From: an uncultured Cohaesibacter sp.
GTDB taxonomy: Bacteria; Pseudomonadota; Alphaproteobacteria; Rhizobiales; Cohaesibacteraceae
DNA length: 64,000 nt
Direction of reading: 5' to 3'
Assembly: GCF_963666525.1 (NCBI RefSeq)
Contig: NZ_OY762905.1
Span: 2,893,501 to 2,957,500, forward strand
Shown here: piece after piece, positions 1-9,061 of the stretch
Position numbering within the stretch: position 1 is the stretch's first letter
Layout: each line of letters starts with the position of its first letter
The notes under the pieces: generated by a model
Told to the model about the DNA's origin: nothing
Seen by the model: only the letters and a program-made list of their open reading frames with translations
The model's database searches: none
Translations under genes and position numbers: made by a program

Positions 1-2
1 CA

Positions 3-563
3 TTCACCGGCAATTCGGCAGCCAACCGCTGTGCCCTGCTGACTGTCATGGCCAAGGACATGGCCGAGAACGCAGCCGCCATTCTCAAGGATTGGCAGGG
101 CGGCTATGCCGAGCTGATGATCAAGGCGGATAACGATACCTATCGTGAACCGGAGGAGGCCGTGCGCCAGCTCTATACAGCCCTCACAACCGGGCTGCAG
201 TTCACAGCCCAGACCCGCCTTGGCCGTCCGATGGGCAGCTTCTCCAAACCGCGCCCGAGCCGGGCTGAAGCCTGGCGCTCAGGTCGGTCCCAGCGCCATG
301 TGTTGCTGTCGCTTGAAGCCAACAGGCAACTGGCATCCCTGCTGTCGAGCGAGGACGCCGATGTGGATCAGGGCTTTGACCGTGCCATCCGGATCGTCGA
401 GGGGATCGACGACCCGTCCTTTGCGGGCGTTGCAACCGCTCAGGGGCGCATCCGTCTGGAGGCGCTGCAGGGCGCCATCACTTTTACCAACGATCTTCTG
501 GCGGAATATCTGGCCCCGAGGCTGGGCATCACTGCCGGGTTCAACGCACTGGATGGAGACTGA
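3..563 (+). CDS. Imelysin-family periplasmic protein, 3' part only
   Basis: The reading frame is open from the first bases of the window and stops at 561-563, so this is the C-terminal ~186 residues of a gene that begins outside. The sequence has the helical character and the late segment (SRAEAWRSGRSQ, then LEANRQLASLL) that I associate with imelysin/peptidase-M75-like proteins, which act in the periplasm in iron uptake. The next gene is a DUF1513 protein, the usual neighbour of imelysins in proteobacteria, which supports the call. An internal ATG at 48 is not the real start because the frame continues upstream. Substrate and exact role cannot be told from the fragment. Confidence 0.75.
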   Translation, partial: FTGNSAANRCALLTVMAKDMAENAAAILKDWQGGYAELMIKADNDTYREPEEAVRQLYTALTTGLQFTAQTRLGRPMGSFSKPRPSRAEAWRSGRSQRHVLLSLEANRQLASLLSSEDADVDQGFDRAIRIVEGIDDPSFAGVATAQGRIRLEALQGAITFTNDLLAEYLAPRLGITAGFNALDGD

Positions 564-564
564 C

Positions 565-1656
565 ATGCCTGATCGCCGTTCCTTTCTCACCGGCCTGTTC
601 GCCCTTGGCCTCTGCCCATCGGTCACATGGGCCGATGCGGGCAGCCCCGCCTTCCTGTCCGCCGCCCGCAAACCTGATGGCACCTACGCCCTGTTCGGCA
701 TTTCGGAGCAGGGCCGCACCATCTTCGAGATCGCGCTGCCGGGGCGCGGCCACGCTGCTGCCGCCCATCCACACCGCCCCGAGGCGGTGGCCTTTGCGCG
801 TCGTCCGGGCAACTTCGCTCTGGCGCTCGACTGCCGCACCGGCGAGACGATAGGCGAGCTGCATTCGCCAAAGGGCCATCACTTTCAGGGCCATGGTGCT
901 TTCTCCGAGGATGGTAGCCTGCTCTACACCGCCGAGAATGACTATGATCATGCCAGAGGGGTCATCGGCATCTGGGATGCGGCCCATGGCTACAAGCGCA
1001 TCGGCGAGTTCGCCTCCCACGGCGTCGGCCCCCATGATGTGAAACTGATGCCCGACAAGCAGCATCTGGTGATCGCCAATGGCGGTATCGAAACCCACCC
1101 CGACAGTGGCCGCGAAAAGCTCAATATCCCGACCATGAAGCCAAACCTTGCCTATGTCACGCTGGAGGGTGCGCTTCTGGAAATGGTGGAATTGCCCCAT
1201 TCCATGCACAAGAACTCCATCCGCCATCTGAGTGTTGGCGAGGATGGAATGGTGGCCTTTGCCATGCAGTGGGAGGGTGACATCTCTGACAGCCCGGCGA
1301 TGCTGGGGCTGCACCGAAGGGGGGAAGAACCCCGCCTCCTGCTTGCGCCCGAGGACGAGCAGCGCGAGCTGAAGGGCTATGTTGGCAGTGTTGCGCTGGA
1401 TAGCGAACAGAAGTTGCTGGCAGCCTCTTCTCCAAGGGGTGGGGTGGTGCATCAGTTTGACAGCGACACCGGCGAGTTTCTCGGTGCGATCCATGAGGAG
1501 GATGTCTGCGGTCTCGCGGTGCGTGACCACAAGCTGGCGCGTACCAGCGGCATGGGCATAGTCTGCCTCTCCGAGGAAATGGCAGGCACCCAGAAGGACA
1601 AGACGCGGGTGACCCATCGCTATCAGTGGGACAATCATCTCGTCCCCATTGGCTGA
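565..1656 (+). CDS. DUF1513 domain protein, Tat-exported
   Basis: A 363-residue protein. I chose the ATG at 565 because it follows the imelysin stop by one base and has GGAG a few bases upstream inside the preceding gene; the frame could be extended upstream only by overlapping that gene. The N-terminus DRRSFLTGLFAL followed by a hydrophobic stretch and an AWADA-like cleavage region is a twin-arginine signal. The body has repeated short beta-rich segments (GHGAFSEDG, HDVKLMPD, NGGIETHP) like the beta-propeller arrangement expected of DUF1513. The family is found with imelysin and di-heme cytochrome genes in iron-acquisition operons; its biochemical function is unknown. Confidence 0.85.
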   Translation: MPDRRSFLTGLFALGLCPSVTWADAGSPAFLSAARKPDGTYALFGISEQGRTIFEIALPGRGHAAAAHPHRPEAVAFARRPGNFALALDCRTGETIGELHSPKGHHFQGHGAFSEDGSLLYTAENDYDHARGVIGIWDAAHGYKRIGEFASHGVGPHDVKLMPDKQHLVIANGGIETHPDSGREKLNIPTMKPNLAYVTLEGALLEMVELPHSMHKNSIRHLSVGEDGMVAFAMQWEGDISDSPAMLGLHRRGEEPRLLLAPEDEQRELKGYVGSVALDSEQKLLAASSPRGGVVHQFDSDTGEFLGAIHEEDVCGLAVRDHKLARTSGMGIVCLSEEMAGTQKDKTRVTHRYQWDNHLVPIG

Positions 1657-1684
1657 GTCCGGCGGTCTTTAAGCTTGCAAAACA

Positions 1685-1714
1685 AAAGGCGGCCGATGCG
1701 GGCCGCCTTTCTTG
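1685..1714. terminator. Bidirectional rho-independent terminator
   Basis: A perfect 10-bp stem, AAAGGCGGCC (1685-1694) with GGCCGCCTTT (1701-1710), has a 6-base loop and A/T runs on the two sides. It lies between the convergent DUF1513 gene and cydC and can serve both. Confidence 0.85.
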
Positions 1715-1747
1715 TATGGGGCATTTGGGCCGCTACGAAGGCTCGGC

Positions 1748-3412
1748 TCAGTGGCTTTCCGAAAGTACGAGTTGCTTGTCCATGCGTTCAAGGGCGGCGT
1801 CATTGTGCGTGATCAGCAGGATCGAACGCCCGGTTTCGTCATCAAGGATCCGGTTGAGAATCTCCCTCTCCATCTGGGGGTCAAGCCCTTCGCCCGGCTC
1901 GTCCAGCACCAGAATGGGGGCCGGGCTGAGAAGGGCGCGGGCAATTGACAACCGCCGGATCTGGCCGCCGGACAGGGTGCCGCCCGCCTCGCCAACGAAG
2001 GTTTCCAGGCCATCCGGCTCGGAAGCGACAAAGTCGGAGAGCTGTACCTGATCCAGCACCTTGTGGAGCATGGCATCGCTGGCCTCCGGATTGGCCACCA
2101 GCAGGTTGCCCTTGAGGGTCGAGTTGAACAGATGCGGCTTTTGGGGGGCCACAGCAAAATGGGCCCTGAGGCTCTCGGCGCTGTAGCGGCTATGCGGTTG
2201 CCCATCGATGAGGATCTGGCCACCGGAGAGCGGCCAGAAGCCGACCAGCGCATTGATGATGCTCGATTTGCCAATCCCGGATGGTCCTACGATGGCCACC
2301 CGCTCACCCGGTTCGACAGTGAGGGAGAGGCCATCAAAGGCGGATTTTCTGCCTTCTTCATAGACGAGGCTGGCCTTGTCGAGCACCAGTGTCGGTGTCG
2401 TGGCGGGTTTGGAGGAGATCGCATTCTCGCTCCAGAAGGACGCACCTCTGGGTGTCTGGTCCGTCAGTCCGAACAGGCGCTTGGCGGCAACCTGCGTTTC
2501 GACAAAGGCGCGAATGGCAACGGGCAGCGGCACGATGACCTCGAAGCTTGCCATTGCAAACAGCATCAGCATCGGCAGGATCGGACCGTTGAAGGTGCCG
2601 TCATCGACTTTCGGAATGATCAGCCAGAGGGCCGCGAACATGGCAAGGCTCGCCGCCAGCGTCAGCGCGCTCTGGGATGCAGCTTGCAGCTTGGCGAGGC
2701 GGACCTGACTGGAACAAAGGCTTTCCGACTGGGCTTCCACCATCTGGCGATAATCGCCGTCTCGGCCATAGACGAGCATTTCCCTCAGTGCCTGCTGGCC
2801 TTCGACAAGGGTTGATCGCATCTGGGCTGCCTGCAACACCTGCGCGGCGGCTGCCTGCCGTCCGAAATGCAGGATCAGCCAAGGCGTCAGGATGCCGCCG
2901 AAGACATAGAGCACGATCAGCGCGACCGCCAGAGCAACCGAGAAATAGCCAGCAAAGACACAGAAGATCGGTACGGCAATCACCGCCACGAGGCTCGGCA
3001 CCAGTACCCGCAGATAGAAATTCTCAAGCGTCGTGATGTCAGCGCCGATGCGTGAGAAAATGTCGCCGCTCTTGAGGTCCTGCAGCCCCGAGGGCGCAAG
3101 GGGTTCCATGCGGTCATAGAACCAGCGCCGCAGCTCGGCCACCAGTCTGAGGGTCGCCTCGTGGGTCACCAGCCGTTCGGCATAGCGCCCGACGGTGCGG
3201 GTGATGGCCATGGCGCGGATGATGGCGGCGGGCGTGAAATAGTTCATCGTGACACCGGCAAGGCCAGCCAGCGCCATTGCGGCAATGAACCAGCCGGAAA
3301 TCGCCATCAGCGTCACGTTGGCCAGCGCCGTGATCAGGGAGAGGAACACCCCGAGGATGATCCAGCCGGTCCATGGGCGCATCAGCCCGAGCAGTTTTCT
3401 GATCTCAGCCAT
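1748..3412 (-). CDS. cydC: Heterodimeric ABC exporter CydDC, CydC subunit
   Basis: A 554-residue half-transporter: six membrane helices in about residues 15-310, then an ATPase domain with Walker A GPSGIGKSS, signature LSGGQ and Walker B ILVLDEPGEGLDP. CydDC sits in the inner membrane and exports cysteine/glutathione, and is needed to assemble cytochrome bd. The start at 3412 (MAEIRKLLG) is chosen because it overlaps the cydD stop by 8 bases (ATGGCTGA), a normal coupled junction; an upstream in-frame start adds 17 residues with no family look. It is last in the cydABXDC locus. The first motif ends in Ser-Ser instead of Ser-Thr, as often in one half of such pairs. Confidence 0.93.
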   Translation of the reverse strand: MAEIRKLLGLMRPWTGWIILGVFLSLITALANVTLMAISGWFIAAMALAGLAGVTMNYFTPAAIIRAMAITRTVGRYAERLVTHEATLRLVAELRRWFYDRMEPLAPSGLQDLKSGDIFSRIGADITTLENFYLRVLVPSLVAVIAVPIFCVFAGYFSVALAVALIVLYVFGGILTPWLILHFGRQAAAAQVLQAAQMRSTLVEGQQALREMLVYGRDGDYRQMVEAQSESLCSSQVRLAKLQAASQSALTLAASLAMFAALWLIIPKVDDGTFNGPILPMLMLFAMASFEVIVPLPVAIRAFVETQVAAKRLFGLTDQTPRGASFWSENAISSKPATTPTLVLDKASLVYEEGRKSAFDGLSLTVEPGERVAIVGPSGIGKSSIINALVGFWPLSGGQILIDGQPHSRYSAESLRAHFAVAPQKPHLFNSTLKGNLLVANPEASDAMLHKVLDQVQLSDFVASEPDGLETFVGEAGGTLSGGQIRRLSIARALLSPAPILVLDEPGEGLDPQMEREILNRILDDETGRSILLITHNDAALERMDKQLVLSESH

Positions 3413-5177
3413 TGTGCGCCTCCCCGGACGTGCCGTTGAAATTGGAGCGGACCAGCGCGGCATAGGCGCCGTTCTGTTGCATCAGGGCGTCATGTGAGCC
3501 CATCTCCATGACCTTGCCCTTCTCGAGCACGAGAATGATGTCGGCTTCCTCGATCGTGTGCAGCCGGTGGGCGATGGTGATGGTGGTGGATCGCTGCTCC
3601 AGTGCGTGCAGGGCGGTCTGGATTTTCGCCTCATTGTTCCGGTCGAGATGGGCTGACGGTTCATCAAGCAACACCAGCGGCGCATCGCGCAACAGGGCGC
3701 GGGCAATGGCGATCCGCTGGATCTGACCACCCGAAAGGCCTGCGCCCTTTTCGTTGAGCTGGTGGTTGTAGCCGTCGTCAAGCGCGGTGATGAAATCGTG
3801 CGCCTCGGCCAGTCTGGCCGCCGCTTGCACCGCCTCAAGGGAGGCGTCCGGCTGTCCATAGCGGATGGCATCCAGAATGGTTCCCGAAAACAGCGTCGGC
3901 TTTTGCGGCACATAGGCCAGCTGCGTCCGCCATGCCTTGATCGGCAGGCTGGCAAGGTCGATGCCGTTGATCAGGATCTGCCCGTCGTCCGGTCTGGCCA
4001 GACCGAGAATGAGATCGATGATGGTGCTCTTGCCCGCGCCGGACGGCCCGACCAGCGCCAGACTTTGGCCAGCCTCCAGCTTGAAGGAAACCTCTTCGAG
4101 GGCGCGGCTGCCATCTGGATAGGAAAAACCGACGGAGCGGAACTCAACGGCAATGCCGCCAGCAAGGGCGGGGAGGGCCTCGGCTGAGGTATTCTTCTGT
4201 GTGGTGCCGTCGTCCATCTCCATGATCGAGACCATCGCCTCGGCCGCACCAACCGCTTCCATGCGGGCATGATAATGGGTGCCCATGTTGCGCAGCGGCA
4301 GATAGAAATCCGGAGCCAGCAACAGTACATAGAAGCCGTCAAAGAAGGTCATGTCGCCATAGAGCAGCCGGAAACCGATCAACACGGCGATGATGGCGAT
4401 CGAAACGGTGGCGAAGAATTCCAGCACCAGCGAAGACAGGAAGGCCACGCGCAACACACTCATCGTGGTGCGGCGATAGCTTTCGGCCATGCGCGAGACG
4501 GTTTCCGCTTCCCGGCGCGAGGCGTTGAACAGCTTCAAGGTGGTCAGACCCTGGATCATGTCGAGGAAATGGGCCGAAAGCCGGGCAAGCTTGCGCCATT
4601 GCTTCTGATTGAGCTTCTCGGTGCCCTTGCCGATGAGGATCATGAACACCGGAATGAGCGGGGCGGTGACCACCATGACAATCGCCGAAAGCCAGTCGCG
4701 GGTCAGCGTCACGGCCAGAATGGCAAAGGGCAGCAGCACCGTCATCACCATGGCGGGCATGTAGCGGGCGAAATAGCCCTCCATCGCCTCGATGCCTTCG
4801 GTCAGCATGGTGACCTGATCGCCGACAGCGTTTTCGCTGCCGCGCTCAAGGATCGGGCCCTTGGCGATCAGCCGGGCGAGCAGATCTTTACGCAGCTTGT
4901 GCTTGAGATCGATGGCGGCATTCAGCGCCAGCCGTTCGGAGAAATAGGACAGGATGGCGCGCAGAAGAAACAGGATGACCAGCGGCGGCAGCAGGAACAG
5001 AAGATCGGTCAGCGATGCCTTGTCGGTCAGAACCGCATCCACCACAAAGGCGATGACGCCCATCTGGACGATCAGGACGATTCCGGCGGCAAAGGACAGG
5101 ACAATCGACAGATTGAGCGGACGCCGGGCGCGAGATGACTGGGATTTGAGAAAGGCTGAGATGTGTTTCGTGGACAT
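3405..5177 (-). CDS. cydD: Heterodimeric ABC exporter CydDC, CydD subunit
   Basis: A 590-residue membrane ABC half-transporter with an N-terminal transmembrane domain and a C-terminal ATPase domain: Walker A GPSGAGKST, signature LSGGQIQRIAIARAL, Walker B LVLLDEPSAHLD and an H-loop at IAHRLHT. It pairs with CydC to export thiols to the periplasm for cytochrome bd maturation. The start ATG at 5177 has the purine-rich CAGGGACC before it. The gene follows cydX after a 95-bp gap that holds a hairpin, and overlaps cydC by 8 bases. CydD and CydC are told apart here by gene order and by the fuller nucleotide-binding motifs of CydD. Confidence 0.93.
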   Translation of the reverse strand: MSTKHISAFLKSQSSRARRPLNLSIVLSFAAGIVLIVQMGVIAFVVDAVLTDKASLTDLLFLLPPLVILFLLRAILSYFSERLALNAAIDLKHKLRKDLLARLIAKGPILERGSENAVGDQVTMLTEGIEAMEGYFARYMPAMVMTVLLPFAILAVTLTRDWLSAIVMVVTAPLIPVFMILIGKGTEKLNQKQWRKLARLSAHFLDMIQGLTTLKLFNASRREAETVSRMAESYRRTTMSVLRVAFLSSLVLEFFATVSIAIIAVLIGFRLLYGDMTFFDGFYVLLLAPDFYLPLRNMGTHYHARMEAVGAAEAMVSIMEMDDGTTQKNTSAEALPALAGGIAVEFRSVGFSYPDGSRALEEVSFKLEAGQSLALVGPSGAGKSTIIDLILGLARPDDGQILINGIDLASLPIKAWRTQLAYVPQKPTLFSGTILDAIRYGQPDASLEAVQAAARLAEAHDFITALDDGYNHQLNEKGAGLSGGQIQRIAIARALLRDAPLVLLDEPSAHLDRNNEAKIQTALHALEQRSTTITIAHRLHTIEEADIILVLEKGKVMEMGSHDALMQQNGAYAALVRSNFNGTSGEAHNG

Positions 5178-5218
5178 GGAGGTCCCTGACTTTTCGGCCT
5201 TTACCGGCCCACAAATGA

Positions 5219-5242
5219 CATGACCGGGCGGACCCGGTCATG
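5219..5242. other. Perfect hairpin between cydX and cydD
   Basis: CATGACCGGG (5219-5228) pairs fully with CCCGGTCATG (5233-5242) across a CGGA loop. Read on the minus strand no T-run follows, so it is more likely an mRNA stability or partial attenuation element than a true terminator. It separates the oxidase genes from the transporter genes. Confidence 0.6.
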
Positions 5243-5272
5243 AGAAGGTTTATAATGGTTGAAAGGTGCTAA

Positions 5273-5380
5273 TCAAGTATCCTTTTCGCCATAACTGTCC
5301 TGAGCTTCATACCACATGACATTGATCACGCCGATGGAAAGGGCGGCTGTCAATCCAAGGATCCAGGCAAAATACCACAT
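5273..5380 (-). CDS. cydX: Cytochrome bd small subunit CydX
   Basis: A 35-residue protein found directly in the sequence between cydB and cydD. It begins MWYFAWILG, continues as a single hydrophobic helix, and carries the NVMWYE motif typical of CydX, then a short acidic tail. It starts 22 bases after the cydB stop and has a clear ribosome site (GGAAAGGAA) about ten bases upstream of the ATG at 5380. CydX is a single-span inner-membrane subunit that stabilises the heme sites of cytochrome bd. Length and motifs match the family well. Confidence 0.93.
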   Translation of the reverse strand: MWYFAWILGLTAALSIGVINVMWYEAQDSYGEKDT

Positions 5381-5402
5381 AGTCAGATTTCCTTTCCGTA
5401 AC

Positions 5403-6560
5403 TCAGTAAGCCGAATGGCTGCGTGCTTCGATTTCGTCCATGGTGACCCGGCCCCACATGCGCCAGTAGCACCAGAGGGTGTAGGCCAGCACGATCGGCA
5501 CGAAGATGACGGCAGTCCAGAACATGACCGTCAGGGTCAGGTGACTGGAGGTCGCATCCCATACGGTCAGCGAGGAGCGGGGGTCGGTGGTGGAGGGCAT
5601 CACGAACGGGAACATCGAAAGCCCCGCGGTCGAGATGATGCCGGTCATGCCCAATGCACTGAACAGGAAGGCAAAACCACCCTTGCCAGCCTTGCTCATC
5701 AGAGCCATCAGCAGCGGGCAGAGGATACCGATTGCCGGAGCCAGCATGGCGATCGGATAGGTGCTGTAGGTGTTGAACAGCGCACCGGCCTCACGGGCCA
5801 CTTCCTTGGCTAACGGGTTCGGCATGGCGTCATAAGCCGGCTGGCTGACGATGACGAACCAGTTGAAGTTGCCAGCCCAGATCCACAGACCGGCAAGAGC
5901 GAACAGAACGGCCGTGGCAACACCGGCATAGAAGCCATATTGGCGAGCCCGGGCGGCAACGACTTCGTCAGCGCGCATCTGCAACCATGTGCTGCCGTGA
6001 CCGGAGAGCATGGCGACCGAAACGAGACCGGCCAGAATGGCAAACGGGTTGAGCAGCGGCAACAGCGCCCACAGGAACTTGGCGTCATAGGTGACGCGCA
6101 GGAACTCGTCGAGGTGGAACGGTACGCCCTGCAACAGGTTGCCAAAGGCGACACCGAAGATCAGGGACGGGATGAAGCCACCGGCGAACAGACCCCAGTC
6201 CCAGGCATTGCGCCAGCCGGGATTCTCGATCTTGGAGCGGTAGTCGAAGCCGACGGGCCGGAAGAACAGGGCAAACAGCACCAGCAACATGGCCAGATAG
6301 AAGCCCGAGAAGGCGGCTGCATAGACAGCTGGCCATGCAGCGAAGATGGCACCACCTGCCGTGATGAACCACACCTGGTTGCCGTCCCAGTGCGGGCCGA
6401 CCGTGTTGATGATGATGCGGCGTTCCGGGTCATTCTTGCCAAGGAATGGCAACAGGGTTCCAACGCCCATATCCATGCCATCGGTGATGGCAAAGCCGAT
6501 GAGCAATACGCCTACGAGCGCCCACCAGGCAAATTTCAGGATTTCATAATCGATAATCAT
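5403..6560 (-). CDS. cydB: Cytochrome bd ubiquinol oxidase subunit II
   Basis: A 385-residue integral membrane protein, the usual length, with about eight to nine hydrophobic helices. It starts MIIDYEILKF and has FAITDGMDMGVGTLLPF, the signature beginning of CydB, then the NEVW-like segment GNQVWFITAGGA. CydB forms the quinol oxidase with CydA in the inner membrane and reduces oxygen to water with high affinity. It starts 23 bases after cydA ends and is followed by cydX, so A, B and X are one transcription unit. Confidence 0.96.
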   Translation of the reverse strand: MIIDYEILKFAWWALVGVLLIGFAITDGMDMGVGTLLPFLGKNDPERRIIINTVGPHWDGNQVWFITAGGAIFAAWPAVYAAAFSGFYLAMLLVLFALFFRPVGFDYRSKIENPGWRNAWDWGLFAGGFIPSLIFGVAFGNLLQGVPFHLDEFLRVTYDAKFLWALLPLLNPFAILAGLVSVAMLSGHGSTWLQMRADEVVAARARQYGFYAGVATAVLFALAGLWIWAGNFNWFVIVSQPAYDAMPNPLAKEVAREAGALFNTYSTYPIAMLAPAIGILCPLLMALMSKAGKGGFAFLFSALGMTGIISTAGLSMFPFVMPSTTDPRSSLTVWDATSSHLTLTVMFWTAVIFVPIVLAYTLWCYWRMWGRVTMDEIEARSHSAY

Positions 6561-6583
6561 CGCTTTTTTCCTATCAGTGGGTC

Positions 6584-8170
6584 TTATTCAGCCGGAGCCA
6601 AAGACGACGGCTTGGATTGTTCGTGGTAATAGCGACCGGTGTGGAGCGAGCTCGGCCCCAGACGCGCAAACTTGAACATCAGCCACATTTCGATGACCAA
6701 CAGGAAGGTGTAGAAGGCAAGGAAGCCGGCAAGCGAGAAGATCAGGTCGGCGATCGTCAGGCTTGATGCGGCCAGGAATGTCGGCAGGACCTCGCCGATT
6801 GCCCATGGCTGACGGCCATATTCGGCAACAAACCAGCCCAGCTCAACCGAAAGCCATGGCAGAGGAATGGCAAGAACCAGCAGCTTGAGCAGCCAGCGCC
6901 TTTCCTCGATCTGCCGTTTGGCGGTGTAGTAGAAGGACAGGGCGAACAGGGCGAGCATGGCAAAGCCGAAGGCCACCATGATGCGGAAGCTCAGGAACAG
7001 ATACGGCACGGACGGGATCGAATCGTCGACGGCGGCCTTGATCATGTCCTCGGTTGCTTCCATCGGATTGTCGACATAGCGCTTCAGCAGCAGACCATAG
7101 CCCAGATCCGCCTTGTGTTCATTGAAGGCAGCCTTGGTTTCTTCGGACTTGTCGCCAGCGCGCAGCTTGGTCAGATAGTCATAGGCGATCATGCCCGAGC
7201 GGATGCGCACTTCGTGCTGTTCCTTGAGCTCGGAAATGCCAAGTACCTGCTTGTCGAACGAGCGGGTTGCGATCAGGCCCATCACCCAGGGAATCTCGAT
7301 GCCGTAATCGACCTTCATTTCCTTGTCATTCGGCCAGCCGATAAGGTTGAAGGCGGCAGGCGCTTCGGAGGTGTGATATTCGGCCTCGATGGCAGCAAGC
7401 TTGACTTTCTGCACGTCACCCAGTTCGTAACCGGATTCGTCACCCAGCACGATGACCGACAGCGAAGCGGCAAGGCCGAAGCCGGCAGCAACCGCGAAAG
7501 AGCGCTTGGCAAAGGCCAGATCGCGACCCTTGAGGATATACCAGGCGGAAATGCCGATCACGAAGATCGATGCCGTGACATAGCCTGCAGCAACCGTGTG
7601 AACGAACTTGACCTGAGCAACCGGGTTGAGAACCACTTCGGCGAAGTTGGTCATTTCCATGCGCATGGTCTCGGCGGAGAATTCTGACCCGACAGGGTTC
7701 TGCATCCAGCCGTTGGCGACCAGAATCCACAGGGCCGAGAGGTTGGAACCAAGGGCCGTGAAGAAGGTCACCGCCAGATGCTGGCGCTTGGACAGCTTGT
7801 CCCAGCCAAGGAAGAACAGACCAACGAAGGTGGATTCAAGAAAGAAGGCCATCAGGCCTTCAATGGCCAGTGGCGCACCGAACACGTCGCCGACATAGTG
7901 GGAATAGTAGGACCAGTTGGTACCGAACTGGAACTCCATGGTCAGGCCCGTGGTCACGCCCAGAGCGAAGTTGATGCCAAACAACTTGCCCCAGAATTTG
8001 GTCATGTCTTTGTAGACTTCCTTGCCGGTCATCACATAGACCGATTCCATGATGACGAGCATCCAGGTGATGCCCAGTGTCAGTGGCACGAACAGGAAGT
8101 GGTAGAGCGCAGTGGCGGCAAATTGCCAGCGCGACAGGTTGACGAACAGATCGCCATAAATAGGTTCCAT
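6584..8170 (-). CDS. cydA: Cytochrome bd ubiquinol oxidase subunit I
   Basis: A 528-residue membrane protein that binds all three hemes and the quinol. Recognisable parts are [13 protein letters not shown] (His24, matching the heme b595 ligand), the GRQPW segment before the Q-loop end, and [13 protein letters not shown]. The length fits the long Q-loop class, as in Escherichia coli. This is the first gene of the cyd locus. The 118-bp leader has TTGAT and ATCAA half-sites close to the start, but their 5-base spacing does not fit an FNR box. The product serves respiration at low oxygen, in keeping with the anaerobic genes at the other end of the window. Confidence 0.96.
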   Translation of the reverse strand: MEPIYGDLFVNLSRWQFAATALYHFLFVPLTLGITWMLVIMESVYVMTGKEVYKDMTKFWGKLFGINFALGVTTGLTMEFQFGTNWSYYSHYVGDVFGAPLAIEGLMAFFLESTFVGLFFLGWDKLSKRQHLAVTFFTALGSNLSALWILVANGWMQNPVGSEFSAETMRMEMTNFAEVVLNPVAQVKFVHTVAAGYVTASIFVIGISAWYILKGRDLAFAKRSFAVAAGFGLAASLSVIVLGDESGYELGDVQKVKLAAIEAEYHTSEAPAAFNLIGWPNDKEMKVDYGIEIPWVMGLIATRSFDKQVLGISELKEQHEVRIRSGMIAYDYLTKLRAGDKSEETKAAFNEHKADLGYGLLLKRYVDNPMEATEDMIKAAVDDSIPSVPYLFLSFRIMVAFGFAMLALFALSFYYTAKRQIEERRWLLKLLVLAIPLPWLSVELGWFVAEYGRQPWAIGEVLPTFLAASSLTIADLIFSLAGFLAFYTFLLVIEMWLMFKFARLGPSSLHTGRYYHEQSKPSSLAPAE

Positions 8171-8287
8171 GACAGCTCTCTTTGATGCTGTATCAACCCA
8201 GAGGCAGGTAAGATTTTGGTCCCGTAGCAGTCAGGGTCCTGCAGTGTGGTCGATTGGTCAGTTATTGAGTGAACAGGATGATGGTTG

Positions 8288-8698
8288 TTAAAGAAGGGGC
8301 GGAGCGCGGCTGGCGCCGACGCGAGGAGAGAGAGACAGTGTACTGTCTGAAGACGACGACGGCCAGAAAACAGTAGCAACCTTGTGACTTGCATGCACGA
8401 ACGGCAGGGCACCGTCATGAACGCCGAGGTCGCCAAGAGCCGTGAGGGCGCAAATGGCGCAGTCTTTTTCCAGATTGGCCGGGGCTTCGTTGTTCTTGAT
8501 GGGAATGGCGGCCAGACCATTGGCTGTGCAGATGAAGCCAGCGAATACGCTTTCCGAAGGGACACCGGCCGCAGCCCGAGCGCTTGCGGTGCTATGCAAT
8601 CCGAAAGCCAGAATTTGCAACCAGATCGCACAGAGCGCCACCAGCGTAATCGCTTTCTGGCGCCGCATCAGTTTGAGCATGGTTGGGTTACTGGTCAT
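8288..8698 (-). CDS. DUF2946-type small exported or membrane protein
   Basis: A protein of about 136 residues from the ATG at 8698; a GTG at 8746 would add 16 residues. Neither start has a strong ribosome site, so the N-terminus is uncertain. It opens with a basic stretch (LMRRQKA) and a hydrophobic helix, then has a FICTANG segment and a CAICAL segment. Two cysteine motifs after a signal-like helix are the pattern of DUF2946 proteins, often found near metal or heme genes. It lies 118 bp upstream of cydA on the same strand and could share its promoter. Function unknown. Confidence 0.6.
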   Translation of the reverse strand: MTSNPTMLKLMRRQKAITLVALCAIWLQILAFGLHSTASARAAAGVPSESVFAGFICTANGLAAIPIKNNEAPANLEKDCAICALTALGDLGVHDGALPFVHASHKVATVFWPSSSSDSTLSLSPRVGASRAPPLL

Positions 8699-9061
8699 CG
8701 ACTGTTGTTCGAATTCGCTAGATTTGTCAGTGTTCTGTATAAGCACGCCGAAAAAAAATCAAAAGTGCATTTTCAATTCATATTTGAAAAACAAGAGCTT
8801 TGACATGGGGCATCTCGCCACACCTGAGACGCACGGAGGATTGTAGCCCCCGCACAGCCCCGCGAAAACACTGCGACACATGGGATATTGGTAGCACGCA
8901 GAGCCGTCAAAAAGTAAAAAATCCAGTCATTATAAAAGCTTGGGATAACGGGATAGGGGCATTCTTTCTCGCCTTGGGAACGACAGCCTGACGCAAGTTT
9001 GGTCTGTCAGATTGGGGGCAATTGTCACCCGATGCTGTGAAAGCACCAAAGCGAGGATGAA
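8699..9061. other. Divergent intergenic region
   Basis: This 363-bp stretch separates the minus-strand DUF2946/cyd genes from the plus-strand flagellar genes. It must hold promoters for both directions. It is AT-richer around 8745-8800 and 8910-8945. I see no clear operator, hairpin or convincing small gene; a 63-residue frame at 8800-8991 has no protein-like features. Confidence 0.5.

Noticed and set aside
8182..8196. TTGAT and ATCAA half-sites just upstream of cydA as an FNR box
   Set aside because: The spacer is five bases instead of four and the pair ends about a dozen bases from the start codon, inside the expected ribosome-site area.
8800..8991. 63-codon plus-strand frame as a gene
   Set aside because: It lies in the divergent promoter region, has no clear ribosome site and no protein-like composition.
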